DNA of 64,000 bases from Acinetobacter towneri DSM 14962 = CIP 107472. Lineage in GTDB: Bacteria; Pseudomonadota; Gammaproteobacteria; Pseudomonadales; Moraxellaceae. Every line of letters starts with the position of its first letter. The stretch's first letter is position 1. The notes beneath the pieces were generated by a model, which was not told where the DNA came from, did not search any database, and worked only from the letters and a program-made list of their open reading frames with translations. Made by a program: the position numbers and the translations under genes. Location of the stretch: contig NZ_KB849695.1 of the NCBI RefSeq assembly GCF_000368785.1, positions 103,650-167,649 of the forward strand, written 5' to 3'. Positions 8,705 to 18,565 of the stretch are shown here, piece after piece.

Positions 8705-9694
8705 TTAAATATTCATCAACTTAATACATAATTGATCAAGCACTAGATTACTTTGCACGTTTTGCTCAAGCATTGGCTTGGCTTGCTGTAATTCTGCATA
8801 TAAACCAAACAGACTTTCTAAGTCATATTGTTCAGCCAAATGCTGCAAAGCGGTGCTTAAATCCAAATTTTTAATGCTTTGATTTAGCTTGACACAAATT
8901 AAATCACACAACAAGTATTCAAACATCTGACTAAAATCAGTAAAGCTCAGCGCCTTGTTCCACTTGGTTGCGATTGCCATCGGCATATTTTTTTGCGTCA
9001 CCAGTTTATACCAGTCTTTCAGAAAATCTGTACGCTGTTCCAGCCATTCTGCCTGTGCCAACTGCAAAGCCTGCAATGGCATTTGATTAGACAAATTCAT
9101 CAACAATTGCTGTTTGTTCGCATCTAAATCGGGCAAATGCTGCTGCAAATATGCCGTAGCCTGTGCAGCATCAATACGGTCTAAAGCAAAATGCTGCAAA
9201 CGGCTACGAATGGTTGCAGGTAATTTAAGATAATGATCTGCCAGCAAAATAATCACGATGCGATCACCCGGTTCTTCGAGGGTTTTCAGCAACGCATTGG
9301 AAGATGCAATATTTAAGGCTTCAGCAGGTTCAATCACAATCACCCGCCAGCCATCTACCGTTTGCTGGACAAAAGGTAATAAATCACGGATCTTCTCGAT
9401 CTTAATTTTCGCGTTTTGCTTTTTATTCTCTTCATCGGTGCTGATATAGACATAATTCGGATGTGTATCTGATTTTAACCACTGACAACTGCTACATTCA
9501 CCACAAGGCTGTGACTGCACATCACGCTGTTGGCATAAAATCCAAGCCACAAATTGCTGTGCAAAGGCTTCTTTACCACAACCCTGTTTGCCAAAAAACA
9601 ATAAACCATGCCCCATTTTGGGAAATCGCCCTGTCAGGTTTTCCCAAACTTGTTGCTGCCAAGGATATACTTGTCCAATTACATCACGTTGCAT
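8705..9694 (-). CDS. holB: DNA polymerase III delta-prime subunit
   Basis: Clamp-loader subunit of the replicative polymerase. The 329-residue product has an AAA+ fold with a Walker-A-like FFGKQGCGKEAFA near residue 35, a zinc-binding cluster CQQRDVQSQPCGECSSCQW near residues 54-72, the LLKTLEEPG sensor-like segment and TIRSRLQHF, both typical of HolB and DnaX relatives. The acidic Walker B is degenerate, as expected of the delta-prime subunit. It follows kdsB by about 14 bases. Confidence 0.94.
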   Translation of the reverse strand: MQRDVIGQVYPWQQQVWENLTGRFPKMGHGLLFFGKQGCGKEAFAQQFVAWILCQQRDVQSQPCGECSSCQWLKSDTHPNYVYISTDEENKKQNAKIKIEKIRDLLPFVQQTVDGWRVIVIEPAEALNIASSNALLKTLEEPGDRIVIILLADHYLKLPATIRSRLQHFALDRIDAAQATAYLQQHLPDLDANKQQLLMNLSNQMPLQALQLAQAEWLEQRTDFLKDWYKLVTQKNMPMAIATKWNKALSFTDFSQMFEYLLCDLICVKLNQSIKNLDLSTALQHLAEQYDLESLFGLYAELQQAKPMLEQNVQSNLVLDQLCIKLMNI

Positions 9695-9708
9695 GGTCGG
9701 TGATTCAC

Positions 9709-10470
9709 TTACTCAAAATGGGCAATATCCATTGCATTTAAACGGTCTAAGTCTGCTTGGGTATCTACACCCGGTGGTAAATTGGCTTCTGCAACTGCAA
9801 TGGCAATACGATGTCCATTTTCCAAGACACGCAATTGCTCTAGGCTTTCCAGCTTTTCCAATGTTCCCATTTCCCAAGTCACATATTCTTGCAGCAATTC
9901 CACACGGTACGCATACAAACCTAAATGGCGATACGCATGTGCATGCAATTGTGGTGTCGCTGCTTTCGCACCATCACGGTCATAAGGAATCGTGGCACGG
10001 CTAAAATACAAAGCCTGATTGTGTTTAGACATGACCACTTTAACAATGCTGTCGCGAGTAAATTCATCTAGTTGCTGAATCGGCTCACATAGCGTAGACA
10101 TCGAGCATTCAGGTTGAGCTTCTAACAACTGCGCCACTTGTTGCACCAATTGCGCAGGCAAAAGTGGCTCATCGCCCTGCACATTGACGATAATATCGTT
10201 TTTATCCCAACCTTTAATGCGCGCCACTTCACTTAAACGATCTGTACCTGATGGATGGTCTGCCGAAGTCAGCACTACATCTACACCTTCGGCACGGCAT
10301 AATTCTGCAATACGAGCATCATCGGTCGCCACACACAAGTCATCAAAACCTGCCACTTTTTTTGCCTGATCAACCACACGTAAAATCATGGCACGACCAT
10401 GAATTTCCAGTAAAGGTTTGCCTGGCAGGCGTGAACTAGCATAACGTGCAGGGATAACAATGTGCTTCAT
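9709..10470 (-). CDS. kdsB: 3-deoxy-manno-octulosonate cytidylyltransferase
   Basis: Activates Kdo as CMP-Kdo for the lipooligosaccharide core. The start [20 protein letters not shown] contains the nucleotide-binding loop of CMP-sugar synthetases; [11 protein letters not shown] and HLGLYAYR follow at the normal spacing. An upstream in-frame ATG at 10485 overlaps the lpxK stop, but the ATG at 10470 has AAGGA seven bases before it and matches the family start, so it was chosen (253 residues). It belongs to an msbA-lpxK-kdsB run that serves lipid A and core assembly. Confidence 0.95.
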   Translation of the reverse strand: MKHIVIPARYASSRLPGKPLLEIHGRAMILRVVDQAKKVAGFDDLCVATDDARIAELCRAEGVDVVLTSADHPSGTDRLSEVARIKGWDKNDIIVNVQGDEPLLPAQLVQQVAQLLEAQPECSMSTLCEPIQQLDEFTRDSIVKVVMSKHNQALYFSRATIPYDRDGAKAATPQLHAHAYRHLGLYAYRVELLQEYVTWEMGTLEKLESLEQLRVLENGHRIAIAVAEANLPPGVDTQADLDRLNAMDIAHFE

Positions 10471-10481
10471 AATTTTCCTTA

Positions 10482-11495
10482 TCATGGTCTTTCAGGCAGG
10501 TTTAAACCCAATTGTTTCAATTGTTGATGTAAGGTGACATAGCAGGCCGATGACAATACTGCATCTACAGGTACAACCCAAATTTCGCGCTGAAAATCTG
10601 GATATTGCTTTAACAGGGGCAATAACTTGACCGCATCTTTTTCTGTGGTAATCATCGGTTGCGAGTCTTCAAACTGCAAATCGGTAATTTCATAGTCATG
10701 ATGGTCTGGAAACTCATGACATTGAAATTGGGTCACACCCATCGACTCTAAAGTTTTATAAAACCGCTCAGGAAAGCCAATGCCCACGACAGCATAAAAA
10801 TTTTGGGTCGGATCAAAAATTAATTCTTGTGCGGGATGCAATAAGTATGGCGCTGCAACGGCCAAATGCATATTTAATTCAGAACTCGGTTGCGCTGCAT
10901 GTTCAATCACCGTGGCATGCTCTAATCGAGATTTTGGTTCACGCAAATAACCTTCGGGCAATATTTTCTCGTTACCCAAACCACGATTATTATCTAAAAC
11001 AATCCATTCCAATTGACGGTTTAAAGCCAAATGCTGCAAACCATCATCACTAATAATTAAATCCAATTCATGCTGTGCAAGTAACAATTCAATACTTTTT
11101 TGACGATTTGGCCCCACAGCCATCGGTACGCCTGTAGATTGCACAATCAAAGTCGGTTCATCGCCCACTACGTCAACATTAGCGTCAATGCTGACATAGG
11201 CTGGAAATGGGCCTTTTCCGCCATAACCACGGCTAATCACGCCAACACGAACATCTAAACTTTGTAGATATTTGACCAAGTGAATCAGCAAAGGGGTTTT
11301 GCCGCTGCCACCCACAGTAATATTGCCAATCACCATCACAGGTACGGGCGCGGTATAAGCGGTTTTAATACCTGAACGATATAAATTTTGATTGAGCAAA
11401 CTCACACCACGGTACAATAAAGACAAGGGCCTAAGCACAACCAGCCATTTGGCTTGTTGCTGCCAAGCGTCCTGAATAAATTGTGCCAAAGACAT
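10482..11495 (-). CDS. lpxK: Tetraacyldisaccharide 4'-kinase
   Basis: Phosphorylates the disaccharide precursor at the 4' position to give lipid IVA at the inner membrane. The 337-residue protein has an N-terminal membrane-associating helix ([17 protein letters not shown]), a Walker A loop [13 protein letters not shown] near residues 57-69, and VISRGYGG and [11 protein letters not shown], both LpxK signatures. It starts four bases after the msbA stop. Confidence 0.95.
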   Translation of the reverse strand: MSLAQFIQDAWQQQAKWLVVLRPLSLLYRGVSLLNQNLYRSGIKTAYTAPVPVMVIGNITVGGSGKTPLLIHLVKYLQSLDVRVGVISRGYGGKGPFPAYVSIDANVDVVGDEPTLIVQSTGVPMAVGPNRQKSIELLLAQHELDLIISDDGLQHLALNRQLEWIVLDNNRGLGNEKILPEGYLREPKSRLEHATVIEHAAQPSSELNMHLAVAAPYLLHPAQELIFDPTQNFYAVVGIGFPERFYKTLESMGVTQFQCHEFPDHHDYEITDLQFEDSQPMITTEKDAVKLLPLLKQYPDFQREIWVVPVDAVLSSACYVTLHQQLKQLGLNLPERP

Positions 11496-11498
11496 GAA

Positions 11499-13226
11499 TT
11501 AATGTTCCTCGAAGTTACGTTGATGCAACTGGAAGTACGCACCTTTTCGCGCTATGAGTTCCTGATGAGTACCTTGTTCTAAAATACGTCCTTGATCCAT
11601 CACCACAATACGGTCAGCATTTTCAATGGTAGATAAACGGTGTGCAATGACAATGGTGGTACGGTCTTGCATGGCCGCATCAAATGCACGTTGAATAAAG
11701 TATTCAGATTCATTGTCTAAAGCACTGGTGGCTTCATCTAAAATTAAAATCGGTGCATTTTTCAAGATTGCACGTGCAATGGCAATACGCTGTCGCTGAC
11801 CACCAGACAAATTCAAGCCTTGCGCACCTAATGCTGTGTCGTAGCCTTGCGGTAAAGCCATAATAAAGTCATGTGCATAAGCCGCTTTGGCTGCAGCAAT
11901 CACTGCTTCATCACTCGCACCTTCAAGCTGACCATAGGCAATATTTTCACGCACCGTACGGTTAAACAATACCACTTGCTGATTGACCATAGCAATTTGT
12001 GAACGCAGGCTATTCAGCTCAATGTCACGAATATCCTGCTGATCAAACAAAATTTGCCCTGAAGATACTTCCTGAAAACGTACCAACAGATTGACCAATG
12101 AGGTTTTACCCGCACCTGAACGCCCAACTAAAGCCACAGTTTCACCTGCTTTGACATCCAGATTAAAATCATGAATGGCATGATGCCCATCGGAATACAC
12201 CAAATTCACATTCTTAAATTGCAAATTACCTTTTAAGTCTGGTGTAAGCGTCCCGTGATTATCTTCTTCAGGCATATCGAGCAATTCAAAAACCGAATGC
12301 GCTGCTGCCAAACCGCGTTGTAATTTTTCATTAATATCGGTAAGGGCTTTAATTGGTTTGCTCAACATACCTGCGGCAGTAATGTAGGCTACAAACTCGC
12401 CTGCTGAAATATCACGTAGAATTTCTGGGCGTAAGGCAATCCAGATAATAATTGCCAAAGCAATGGACATAATGAACTGCACCACAGGGCTGTTCAATTG
12501 CTGCACTGCCACCATCTTTAAACCACGACGCAGGTTTTCTAAAGAGTTTTCTTTAAATCGGCTTTGTTCATAGGTCTGACCACCAAAACCTTTGACGACC
12601 AAATTACCATTCACCGTTTCTTGCACCACGTGGTTTACATCCCCCATGGTGTCTTGTACTTGAATAGATAAACGACGCATGCGTTTTGCAGCTTTACGAA
12701 TCAGCAAGCCAATTAATGGGCCAAATACCAAAATACAGAGGGTCAAACGCCAGTTGGTATACAGCAAATAGCCGAGCAAGCCGAGTGTAATCAAACCCTG
12801 TTGTACCAATGTACGCAGCGATTCTGTAGATGCAGCGGTCAACTGCTCTACGTTATACATAATTTTGGCAGTAATGTGCCCACTGGTATTATCTAAGTAA
12901 TACTGTGCAGGTAAACGCAGCAATTTAGCAAAGACTTCCTGACGGATATTGAATACCAAATTACGTGAAATCACTGCGGTATAGTAACCGCCAATAAAAG
13001 TTCCCAAACCACGGAAAAACATCAGTGCAATGACTAATAGCGGAAATAGTGTGGTGAAAGATTGGTCACGCTCCTGAATGGCATTAATAATTTTTTCCAA
13101 GAGTTTTGCCACAGATACTTCTGTGGCTGCATTAATGGCGAAACCGATAATCACCAAGATTGCCAAGCCCCAAAATGGGAGCAAATATCTCAGAAGACGG
13201 CGATAGACCTGTAAATCCTTCTTCAC
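11499..13226 (-). CDS. msbA: Lipid A export ATP-binding/permease MsbA
   Basis: Flips core lipid A across the inner membrane. The 575-residue half-transporter has an N-terminal six-helix membrane domain (residues about 15-300) and a C-terminal ABC domain with Walker A VGRSGAGKTS, Q-loop, signature LSGGQRQR, Walker B ILILDEATSALD and switch His in VIAHRLST. Its start overlaps the exbD stop by one base (TAATG), which implies translational coupling. Context with lpxK and kdsB supports MsbA over other ABC exporters. Confidence 0.94.
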   Translation of the reverse strand: MKKDLQVYRRLLRYLLPFWGLAILVIIGFAINAATEVSVAKLLEKIINAIQERDQSFTTLFPLLVIALMFFRGLGTFIGGYYTAVISRNLVFNIRQEVFAKLLRLPAQYYLDNTSGHITAKIMYNVEQLTAASTESLRTLVQQGLITLGLLGYLLYTNWRLTLCILVFGPLIGLLIRKAAKRMRRLSIQVQDTMGDVNHVVQETVNGNLVVKGFGGQTYEQSRFKENSLENLRRGLKMVAVQQLNSPVVQFIMSIALAIIIWIALRPEILRDISAGEFVAYITAAGMLSKPIKALTDINEKLQRGLAAAHSVFELLDMPEEDNHGTLTPDLKGNLQFKNVNLVYSDGHHAIHDFNLDVKAGETVALVGRSGAGKTSLVNLLVRFQEVSSGQILFDQQDIRDIELNSLRSQIAMVNQQVVLFNRTVRENIAYGQLEGASDEAVIAAAKAAYAHDFIMALPQGYDTALGAQGLNLSGGQRQRIAIARAILKNAPILILDEATSALDNESEYFIQRAFDAAMQDRTTIVIAHRLSTIENADRIVVMDQGRILEQGTHQELIARKGAYFQLHQRNFEEH

Positions 13227-13648
13227 TAATAACCTCGAGTTGGGACTTTCGTACTGATATTGATGTTGACGAAACCAAGTTGTCCTGCGACATCCATCAC
13301 TCGAATCACATCTTGATGAGTGGCTTTGGCATCTGCAGCAATGATAAACATTAAATCACGTCGATCTTGAGAAATTTGTTTAATTGCTGTGCTTAAATCT
13401 GCCACTTCCTTAGTCGAAAGTGCCTGACCATTGACAGAATAATGCCCTGAAGAATCTACCACGACTTCAATTTTATGTTCATAAGATTTTGGTGGTACGC
13501 CTTGCGCATCTGGCAAAGTTAAATTCATACGGCTAAATTGGTTAAATGTGGTCGAAAGCAACAAAAACACCAAGATGAACAGTAAACAGTCAATCATTGG
13601 AGTCAGGTTAATATGAATATCTTCAACTTGCGAGCGTTTGAATTTCAT
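13226..13648 (-). CDS. ExbD/TolR family biopolymer transport protein
   Basis: Energy-transducing partner of an ExbB-like proton channel. The 140-residue protein has a short cytoplasmic start, one membrane helix (LTPMIDCLLFILVFLLLSTTF, residues about 16-36) with the essential Asp at about residue 19, and a periplasmic domain with the ExbD/TolR fold. It is nine bases downstream of the ExbB-like gene. The link to msbA suggests an envelope task, but TonB or Tol partners are not nearby, so the exact complex is not identified. Confidence 0.9.
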   Translation of the reverse strand: MKFKRSQVEDIHINLTPMIDCLLFILVFLLLSTTFNQFSRMNLTLPDAQGVPPKSYEHKIEVVVDSSGHYSVNGQALSTKEVADLSTAIKQISQDRRDLMFIIAADAKATHQDVIRVMDVAGQLGFVNINISTKVPTRGY

Positions 13649-13657
13649 AAACTCACC

Positions 13658-14305
13658 TTAGCTTACTTTTTTCACATCTTGCACATCCGCATCAAGCTGA
13701 TGAGGTTGACTCTGATGAAATAATCCTGCGTGAAACAAAGTCGCTTGCTGCTCTAACTCAGCAGTATATTCTTGCACCAAACGCTGAAAATAACGATAGG
13801 CAAATAAGGCTGGAATTGCAATTAACATACCTGCAGCAGTGGTAATTAAGGCTTTAGAAATCCCTGGAATCATTAAGGTTGGATTACTTGCACCCACATC
13901 AATCACTAAAAATGATTCAATAATCCCAAGCACTGTACCCAATAAACCCAATAATGGCGCAACTGCACTGAGCGTACCCAAGAAGTTGATATTTTTTTCT
14001 AAATAACCAATTTCTTGTGAAGCTGTCGCTTCCATTTGTGCACGCGCATAGTGTTCTGATTGTTGTTTGTTACGCGCACCCGCCTCAAAAATACGGCCTA
14101 ATGTACTGTTTTTTAAGTTGGCACTTTGATTCAGTTGTTGCAACACAGTCGCTAAACTTTGCCCGCGGTTGAGCAACAACGCATTGGGCAAAATACCTGC
14201 TCTCTTTAAACGCATAAAACGCTCAATGGTAATTGCAACGGTAAATACCGAGCACAATACCAACGGCAGCATCAGCCAGCCACCTGCTTTTACCAATTCC
14301 CACAT
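13658..14305 (-). CDS. MotA/TolQ/ExbB family proton channel
   Basis: A 215-residue membrane protein with three predicted helices: GGWLMLPLVLCSVFTVAITI near the N-terminus, then NFLGTLSAVAPLLGLLGTVLGII, and ALITTAAGMLIAIPALFAYRYF. The second and third helices carry the small-residue and Thr pattern that lines the proton path in ExbB and TolQ. It is probably the first gene of the exbB-exbD-msbA-lpxK-kdsB-holB-pilZ-tatD run. Confidence 0.92.
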   Translation of the reverse strand: MWELVKAGGWLMLPLVLCSVFTVAITIERFMRLKRAGILPNALLLNRGQSLATVLQQLNQSANLKNSTLGRIFEAGARNKQQSEHYARAQMEATASQEIGYLEKNINFLGTLSAVAPLLGLLGTVLGIIESFLVIDVGASNPTLMIPGISKALITTAAGMLIAIPALFAYRYFQRLVQEYTAELEQQATLFHAGLFHQSQPHQLDADVQDVKKVS

Positions 14306-14336
14306 TCGCTTTTCCCCAATAAAATACGAATTAAAA

Positions 14337-15224
14337 TTAATCGGACAGGCAAATATTTAAAATACCATCCAGCTCTTCCAGAGAGTGATAACTGATGGTC
14401 AATTTGCCCTTACCTTGCTTGTTATAATCAATTTTAACATCTGCACTAAAACGCTCAGAAAGACGTTGCGTGAGTTGTTGAATATCAGGCGCAATAGCCG
14501 TTTTCGGCTTTTCTTGTTTTGGCGCATTAAAGTCACGTACCAACTGTTCGGTTTGACGTACCGATAAATTCTTTTCAATTACATGCTGCGCGACTTTGAG
14601 CTGATCTTTAGCTTTCAAAGTTAAAATAGCACGTGCATGCCCCATATCTAGCAAGCCTTGCTGCATCAACTCTTTAACAGGCTCAGCCAAAGTGAGTAAA
14701 CGCAATAAATTACTGACCGTGGTACGTGCTTTACCTACTGTTTCGGCAATTTCCTGATGACTCAAGCCAAACTCATCGTGAAAGCGTTGTAACGCCATTG
14801 CCTGATCAATTGGGTTAAGGTCTTGGCGCTGGATGTTTTCAATTAATGCCAAAGCAATCGCGACCTGATCGGTCAAATCACGCACAATTGCAGGAATTTC
14901 AGTTAAACCTGCCAACTGTGCAGCACGCCAGCGACGTTCACCTGCAATAATTTCATAAGGATGTAGTTCGTCATCAATAGGACGAATCACAATTGGCTGC
15001 ATTACACCATGTTTTTCAATAGATGCCGCCAGTTCCTGTAAATCTTGCTCTTGAATAAAGCGACGCGGTTGATATTCACCACGTTTTAATAAACTGACAT
15101 CAATTTGTTTTAGCTGACCATGATCTAAAGATTGCACTTCAAGTTGTAATTTTTCTTTCTGGATTGACCCCAATAAGGCATCCAAACCACGACCTTTGGC
15201 TAATCCGCGTTTTTTTGTGGTCAT
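14337..15224 (-). CDS. parB: Chromosome partitioning protein ParB
   Basis: CTPase clamp that loads at parS and spreads for chromosome segregation. The 295-residue protein opens with the ParA-stimulating basic stretch KKRGLAKGRGLDALLG, then the GEYQPRR and AGERRWRAAQLAGL CTP-binding motifs, a helix-turn-helix with LSHQEIAETVGKARTTVSNLLRLL, and a C-terminal dimer domain. It overlaps parA by four bases. No good parS site was found in the window. Confidence 0.95.
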   Translation of the reverse strand: MTTKKRGLAKGRGLDALLGSIQKEKLQLEVQSLDHGQLKQIDVSLLKRGEYQPRRFIQEQDLQELAASIEKHGVMQPIVIRPIDDELHPYEIIAGERRWRAAQLAGLTEIPAIVRDLTDQVAIALALIENIQRQDLNPIDQAMALQRFHDEFGLSHQEIAETVGKARTTVSNLLRLLTLAEPVKELMQQGLLDMGHARAILTLKAKDQLKVAQHVIEKNLSVRQTEQLVRDFNAPKQEKPKTAIAPDIQQLTQRLSERFSADVKIDYNKQGKGKLTISYHSLEELDGILNICLSD

Positions 15225-16009
15225 GCTTTACTTCCTTTTTTCACTTTGCTTTTTTTCAACATTTCAGCTGCTAAATTCAGGTAGGCAACTGCACCCTTCG
15301 AGCTTTTTTCAAAATAAATGACGGGTAAACCGTGTGCAGGTGCTTCTGCCAAGCGTACATTACGCGGAATCACGGTATCGTATAATTTTTTACCAAAATA
15401 GTGTGATAATTCTTCAGACACATCACGGGTTAGGGCATTACGCGCATCATACATGGTGCGTAATACACCAATAATTTCTAAATCAGGATTGAGTGCTTGT
15501 TGAATACGGTCAATGGTTTGCGTCAGGTCAGCCAAACCTTCAAGTGCGTAATATTCACACTGCATTGGAATGATCACACTTTGCACTGCTGCTAAAGCGT
15601 TTACTGTAATTAAGCTTAAACTTGGTGCACAGTCGACAATAATATAATCAAAGTCTTTGGCAACTTCTTGCAAGGCATTGCGCAAAATAAACTCGCGCCC
15701 TTCTTGCTCAGCAATCACCAATTCAACCCCTGCCAAATCACGATTGGCACCCAAGACTTTATAACCAACTTCTGCCTTGCTAATTGCGGTTTCAATCGGC
15801 ACTTCGCCCAACAATACATCGGTCACTGAATACAGCAAATCATTTTTTTGAATGCCTGAACCCATGGTGGCATTGCCTTGTGAGTCCATATCGACCAATA
15901 AAACGCGCTTTTTCAAAACAGCCAAAGATGCTGCCAAATTTACTGCGGTTGTGGTTTTTCCGACACCACCTTTTTGGTTCGCAATCGCAATAATTTGTGC
16001 CATGATCAC
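15221..16009 (-). CDS. parA: Chromosome partitioning ATPase ParA
   Basis: Walker-type ATPase that forms the nucleoid gradient pulled on by ParB-parS. The 262-residue protein begins IIAIANQKGGVGKTTTAVNLA, giving the deviant Walker A with the signature Lys, followed by LLVDMDSQGNAT and DYIIVDCAPSLS. Met1 or Met3 may be the true start. It lies 15 bases after rsmG and overlaps parB by four bases. Confidence 0.95.
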   Translation of the reverse strand: MIMAQIIAIANQKGGVGKTTTAVNLAASLAVLKKRVLLVDMDSQGNATMGSGIQKNDLLYSVTDVLLGEVPIETAISKAEVGYKVLGANRDLAGVELVIAEQEGREFILRNALQEVAKDFDYIIVDCAPSLSLITVNALAAVQSVIIPMQCEYYALEGLADLTQTIDRIQQALNPDLEIIGVLRTMYDARNALTRDVSEELSHYFGKKLYDTVIPRNVRLAEAPAHGLPVIYFEKSSKGAVAYLNLAAEMLKKSKVKKGSKA

Positions 16010-16024
16010 CCCAGTCCTTGAAAA

Positions 16025-16660
16025 TTAAATACGTTTTAATAAAAGTAAATGACGTTGTTCGTCTAAGCGCGGAACTTTAAGCTCGATAATTTCACAGCTA
16101 AACTCATCTTTCAATGCTTCCACTTCATCGGCAGGAACCAAACCTTTCATAGAAGCAATAATACTTTGTTCATGCATAAATGGTTTAGATGCTGCAACAA
16201 AGTCAGTTAAAGATGCAAAAGCACGACTGGTAATTACATCAAACTGACCTAACTTGCGGATGCTGTCTTCATTTTCAACACGGGTCTGAACTGCCACGAC
16301 GTTTTTCAGTTTTAAATCGGCAATAAACTGTTTTAAGAAACGAATCTTTTTCCCATTCGAGTCCAATAACACGCAATCGCGCTCAGGCTGACACAAGGCA
16401 ATAATCATGCCCGGCATACCGCCACCTGTACCAATATCTAGTAAACGACCTGCAGGCAAATCTTTGAGGATGCTCAGACTGTCTAGCAAATGCTTCACTA
16501 GCATTTCTTTCGGGTCACGAATTGCAGTGAGGTTATACGCTTTGTTCCATAGCACCAAAGCATCTTGGTATTTGAGTAATAAATTTAAAGCCTCATCACT
16601 GAGCTCTAAACCTAAAGCCTGACTACCTTGCTTGAGTTCCTGAAAAAACGAATGCATCAC
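16025..16660 (-). CDS. rsmG: 16S rRNA (guanine-527 N7) methyltransferase
   Basis: Methylates G527 of 16S rRNA using S-adenosylmethionine. The 211-residue protein has the SAM loop LLDIGTGGGMPGM near residues 69-81 and the ITSRAFASLTDF segment that is diagnostic of RsmG. Loss of RsmG is known to give low-level streptomycin resistance in other bacteria. The rsmG-parA-parB order is very widely conserved, although mnmG, often adjacent, is not here. Confidence 0.95.
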   Translation of the reverse strand: MMHSFFQELKQGSQALGLELSDEALNLLLKYQDALVLWNKAYNLTAIRDPKEMLVKHLLDSLSILKDLPAGRLLDIGTGGGMPGMIIALCQPERDCVLLDSNGKKIRFLKQFIADLKLKNVVAVQTRVENEDSIRKLGQFDVITSRAFASLTDFVAASKPFMHEQSIIASMKGLVPADEVEALKDEFSCEIIELKVPRLDEQRHLLLLKRI

Positions 16661-16741
16661 AATTCACATCTCGAAAAAGTTAATGGAAGTATACCGATTT
16701 ATAGTTGCAGTCATAGGGGCGAATGCTTAGTGAATATGCAC

Positions 16742-17431
16742 TTAAGCGTACACACCCTGCTGAATTTGTTGATCTAGCGCATTTAATCGTTCAGGAGTGC
16801 CAACATCCACCCAAACACCTTGCAATTTCTGTGCAGAAATTTTTTCTTGCTGCATGGCCTGTTTGAGCAATGGCGCAAGCGGACGTTTGCCCGATTCCAA
16901 ACCGTTAAACATTTGCGGATGCATCACCGCCACGCCACTATAAGTTAGATTTTCACCTGAGCGTGCTTGCTCAAAAGTATAGGCTTTATTTGCAGCCAAA
17001 GTGAAATCACCTTGTGGATGCTGCACGGGATTTTCCACCAAAACCAAATGTGCTAAATCGTCTTGAAGCTGCACATTTAATAATGGTGCAAAATCCATAG
17101 TGGTCCAGACATCACCATTCACCAATATAAAAGGTTCATTGCCCAATAATGGCAACGCATTGATGATGCCACCTGCAGTTTCTAAGCCTTCGCCTTCATG
17201 CGACCACAAAATTTTCACACCAAACTGAGAACCATCGCCCAAAGCATCTGCAAGTTTTTCACCTAGCCATGCGGTATTAATGACAATTTCCTGCACACCA
17301 ATTTTTTGCAACTTTTCGATGTGCCACACAATTAAAGGCTTACCACCGACTTCCAATAAAGGTTTAGGCGTATGCAGTGTTAAAGGACGCATACGATTGC
17401 CCATTCCTGCGGCAAGAATCATGGCTTTCAT
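16742..17431 (-). CDS. murU: N-acetylmuramate 1-phosphate uridylyltransferase
   Basis: Turns MurNAc-alpha-1-phosphate into UDP-MurNAc in the peptidoglycan recycling shortcut that bypasses fosfomycin-sensitive MurA. The 229-residue protein begins MKAMILAAGMGNRMRPLT, the nucleotidyltransferase loop, with PKPLLEVGGKPLI next and NGDVWT as the metal-binding Asp region. The neighbouring amgK, which makes its substrate, starts one base upstream of this gene, so the name rests on both sequence and context. Confidence 0.92.
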   Translation of the reverse strand: MKAMILAAGMGNRMRPLTLHTPKPLLEVGGKPLIVWHIEKLQKIGVQEIVINTAWLGEKLADALGDGSQFGVKILWSHEGEGLETAGGIINALPLLGNEPFILVNGDVWTTMDFAPLLNVQLQDDLAHLVLVENPVQHPQGDFTLAANKAYTFEQARSGENLTYSGVAVMHPQMFNGLESGKRPLAPLLKQAMQQEKISAQKLQGVWVDVGTPERLNALDQQIQQGVYA

Positions 17432-18451
17432 TTAGGCAACCACCTCATACTGACCATATTTAGCAGTAAATTTTGGCATTACTGTCGTGTGAATAAAGTG
17501 CATAAATGGTTGTAATTCTGAATAAGGCTTACTTTCTTCAAGTAAATACCACATCACGCGCGGTAAATCTTTGAGATAACCCGATTTGCCATCACGTTCA
17601 AACAGGCGCACAAAAATACCTAAAATTTTGATATGACGCTGAATCGCCATCATATCGGCATCTTTTTTAAATTGTTCAAAATCACGTTCTTGTTTAGATG
17701 CTTCTGGCAACAAGTCATAGAACATTTTAAACCAACGATACACATGCTCAGCATTCCACTGCACATAAGCATCACGGGTAATCGAAATTAAGTCGTATGT
17801 ATCTGCACCAATGACCGCATCCTGAAAATCAATCACACCAAGTTCCGTGTCATCGCCTACTTTCATTAAGTTACGACTATGAAAATCACGATGCACAATC
17901 ACTTGCGGCTGTGCCACAGCTGCATTGGCTAAAATAGCAAAAGTACGTTTAATTAAGGCACTTTCTTCTGCGCTTGGCTGAATCTGTAAGGCAGGCAATA
18001 ACCAATCGGTGAGCAATTCCATTTCACTGATGAGTTTGTCATAGGAATACTCAGGGAAATGTGCCGTACCATCAATATCTTGTAATTGAATTAACTGCTT
18101 AAAACACTGCGCATAGTAGTCATCTACAGTCTGATCATTCAGCAAGGTAGATAATAAGACATCACCAAAATCTTCAAGCAACAAAAAGCCTTGTGTCAGG
18201 TCTTTGGCTACAATTTTTGGCACGCGCACGCCATGGGCAGCAAAAAATTCATCAATCGTCACAAAAGGACCACAATCTTCTTTTTCTGGTGGTGCATCCA
18301 TGAGCATAAATGTTTTATTATTCAACTTGATTCGTGCGTAACGACGAAAACTTGCATCGCCTGCTAAAAAATGAGTTTCAAATTGATCTGAACCAAGTAC
18401 AGATGTTATCCATGTTTGTATCAATTGTTCGCGTTGTGTATTCATTTGCAA
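17432..18451 (-). CDS. amgK: Anomeric MurNAc/GlcNAc kinase
   Basis: Phosphorylates MurNAc at the anomeric hydroxyl, the step before MurU. The 339-residue protein has an aminoglycoside-phosphotransferase-like fold: VIVHRDFHSRNLM is the catalytic loop with Asp, and GVIDFQDAVIGADTYDLISI the metal-binding segment. Directly abutting murU on the same strand, it is probably first in a two-gene operon. The upstream neighbour lptD is divergent, with about 114 bases between the starts. Confidence 0.92.
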   Translation of the reverse strand: MQMNTQREQLIQTWITSVLGSDQFETHFLAGDASFRRYARIKLNNKTFMLMDAPPEKEDCGPFVTIDEFFAAHGVRVPKIVAKDLTQGFLLLEDFGDVLLSTLLNDQTVDDYYAQCFKQLIQLQDIDGTAHFPEYSYDKLISEMELLTDWLLPALQIQPSAEESALIKRTFAILANAAVAQPQVIVHRDFHSRNLMKVGDDTELGVIDFQDAVIGADTYDLISITRDAYVQWNAEHVYRWFKMFYDLLPEASKQERDFEQFKKDADMMAIQRHIKILGIFVRLFERDGKSGYLKDLPRVMWYLLEESKPYSELQPFMHFIHTTVMPKFTAKYGQYEVVA

Positions 18452-18565
18452 TAAATTCTAATACAGGCTGAGTTTTTAAAGTGCTAAGTGTAGCTACTTC
18501 TGCGCTTTTTCTCTATGATGCGACAATAATTAATTGCGATTAAGCATTCTTGGTTGATGAGATAA

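Noticed and set aside
13600..16700. A parS site near parA-parB
   Set aside because: No near match to TGTTTCACGTGAAACA was found. The best partial matches in the window (around 37684 and 51570) differ at about five positions.
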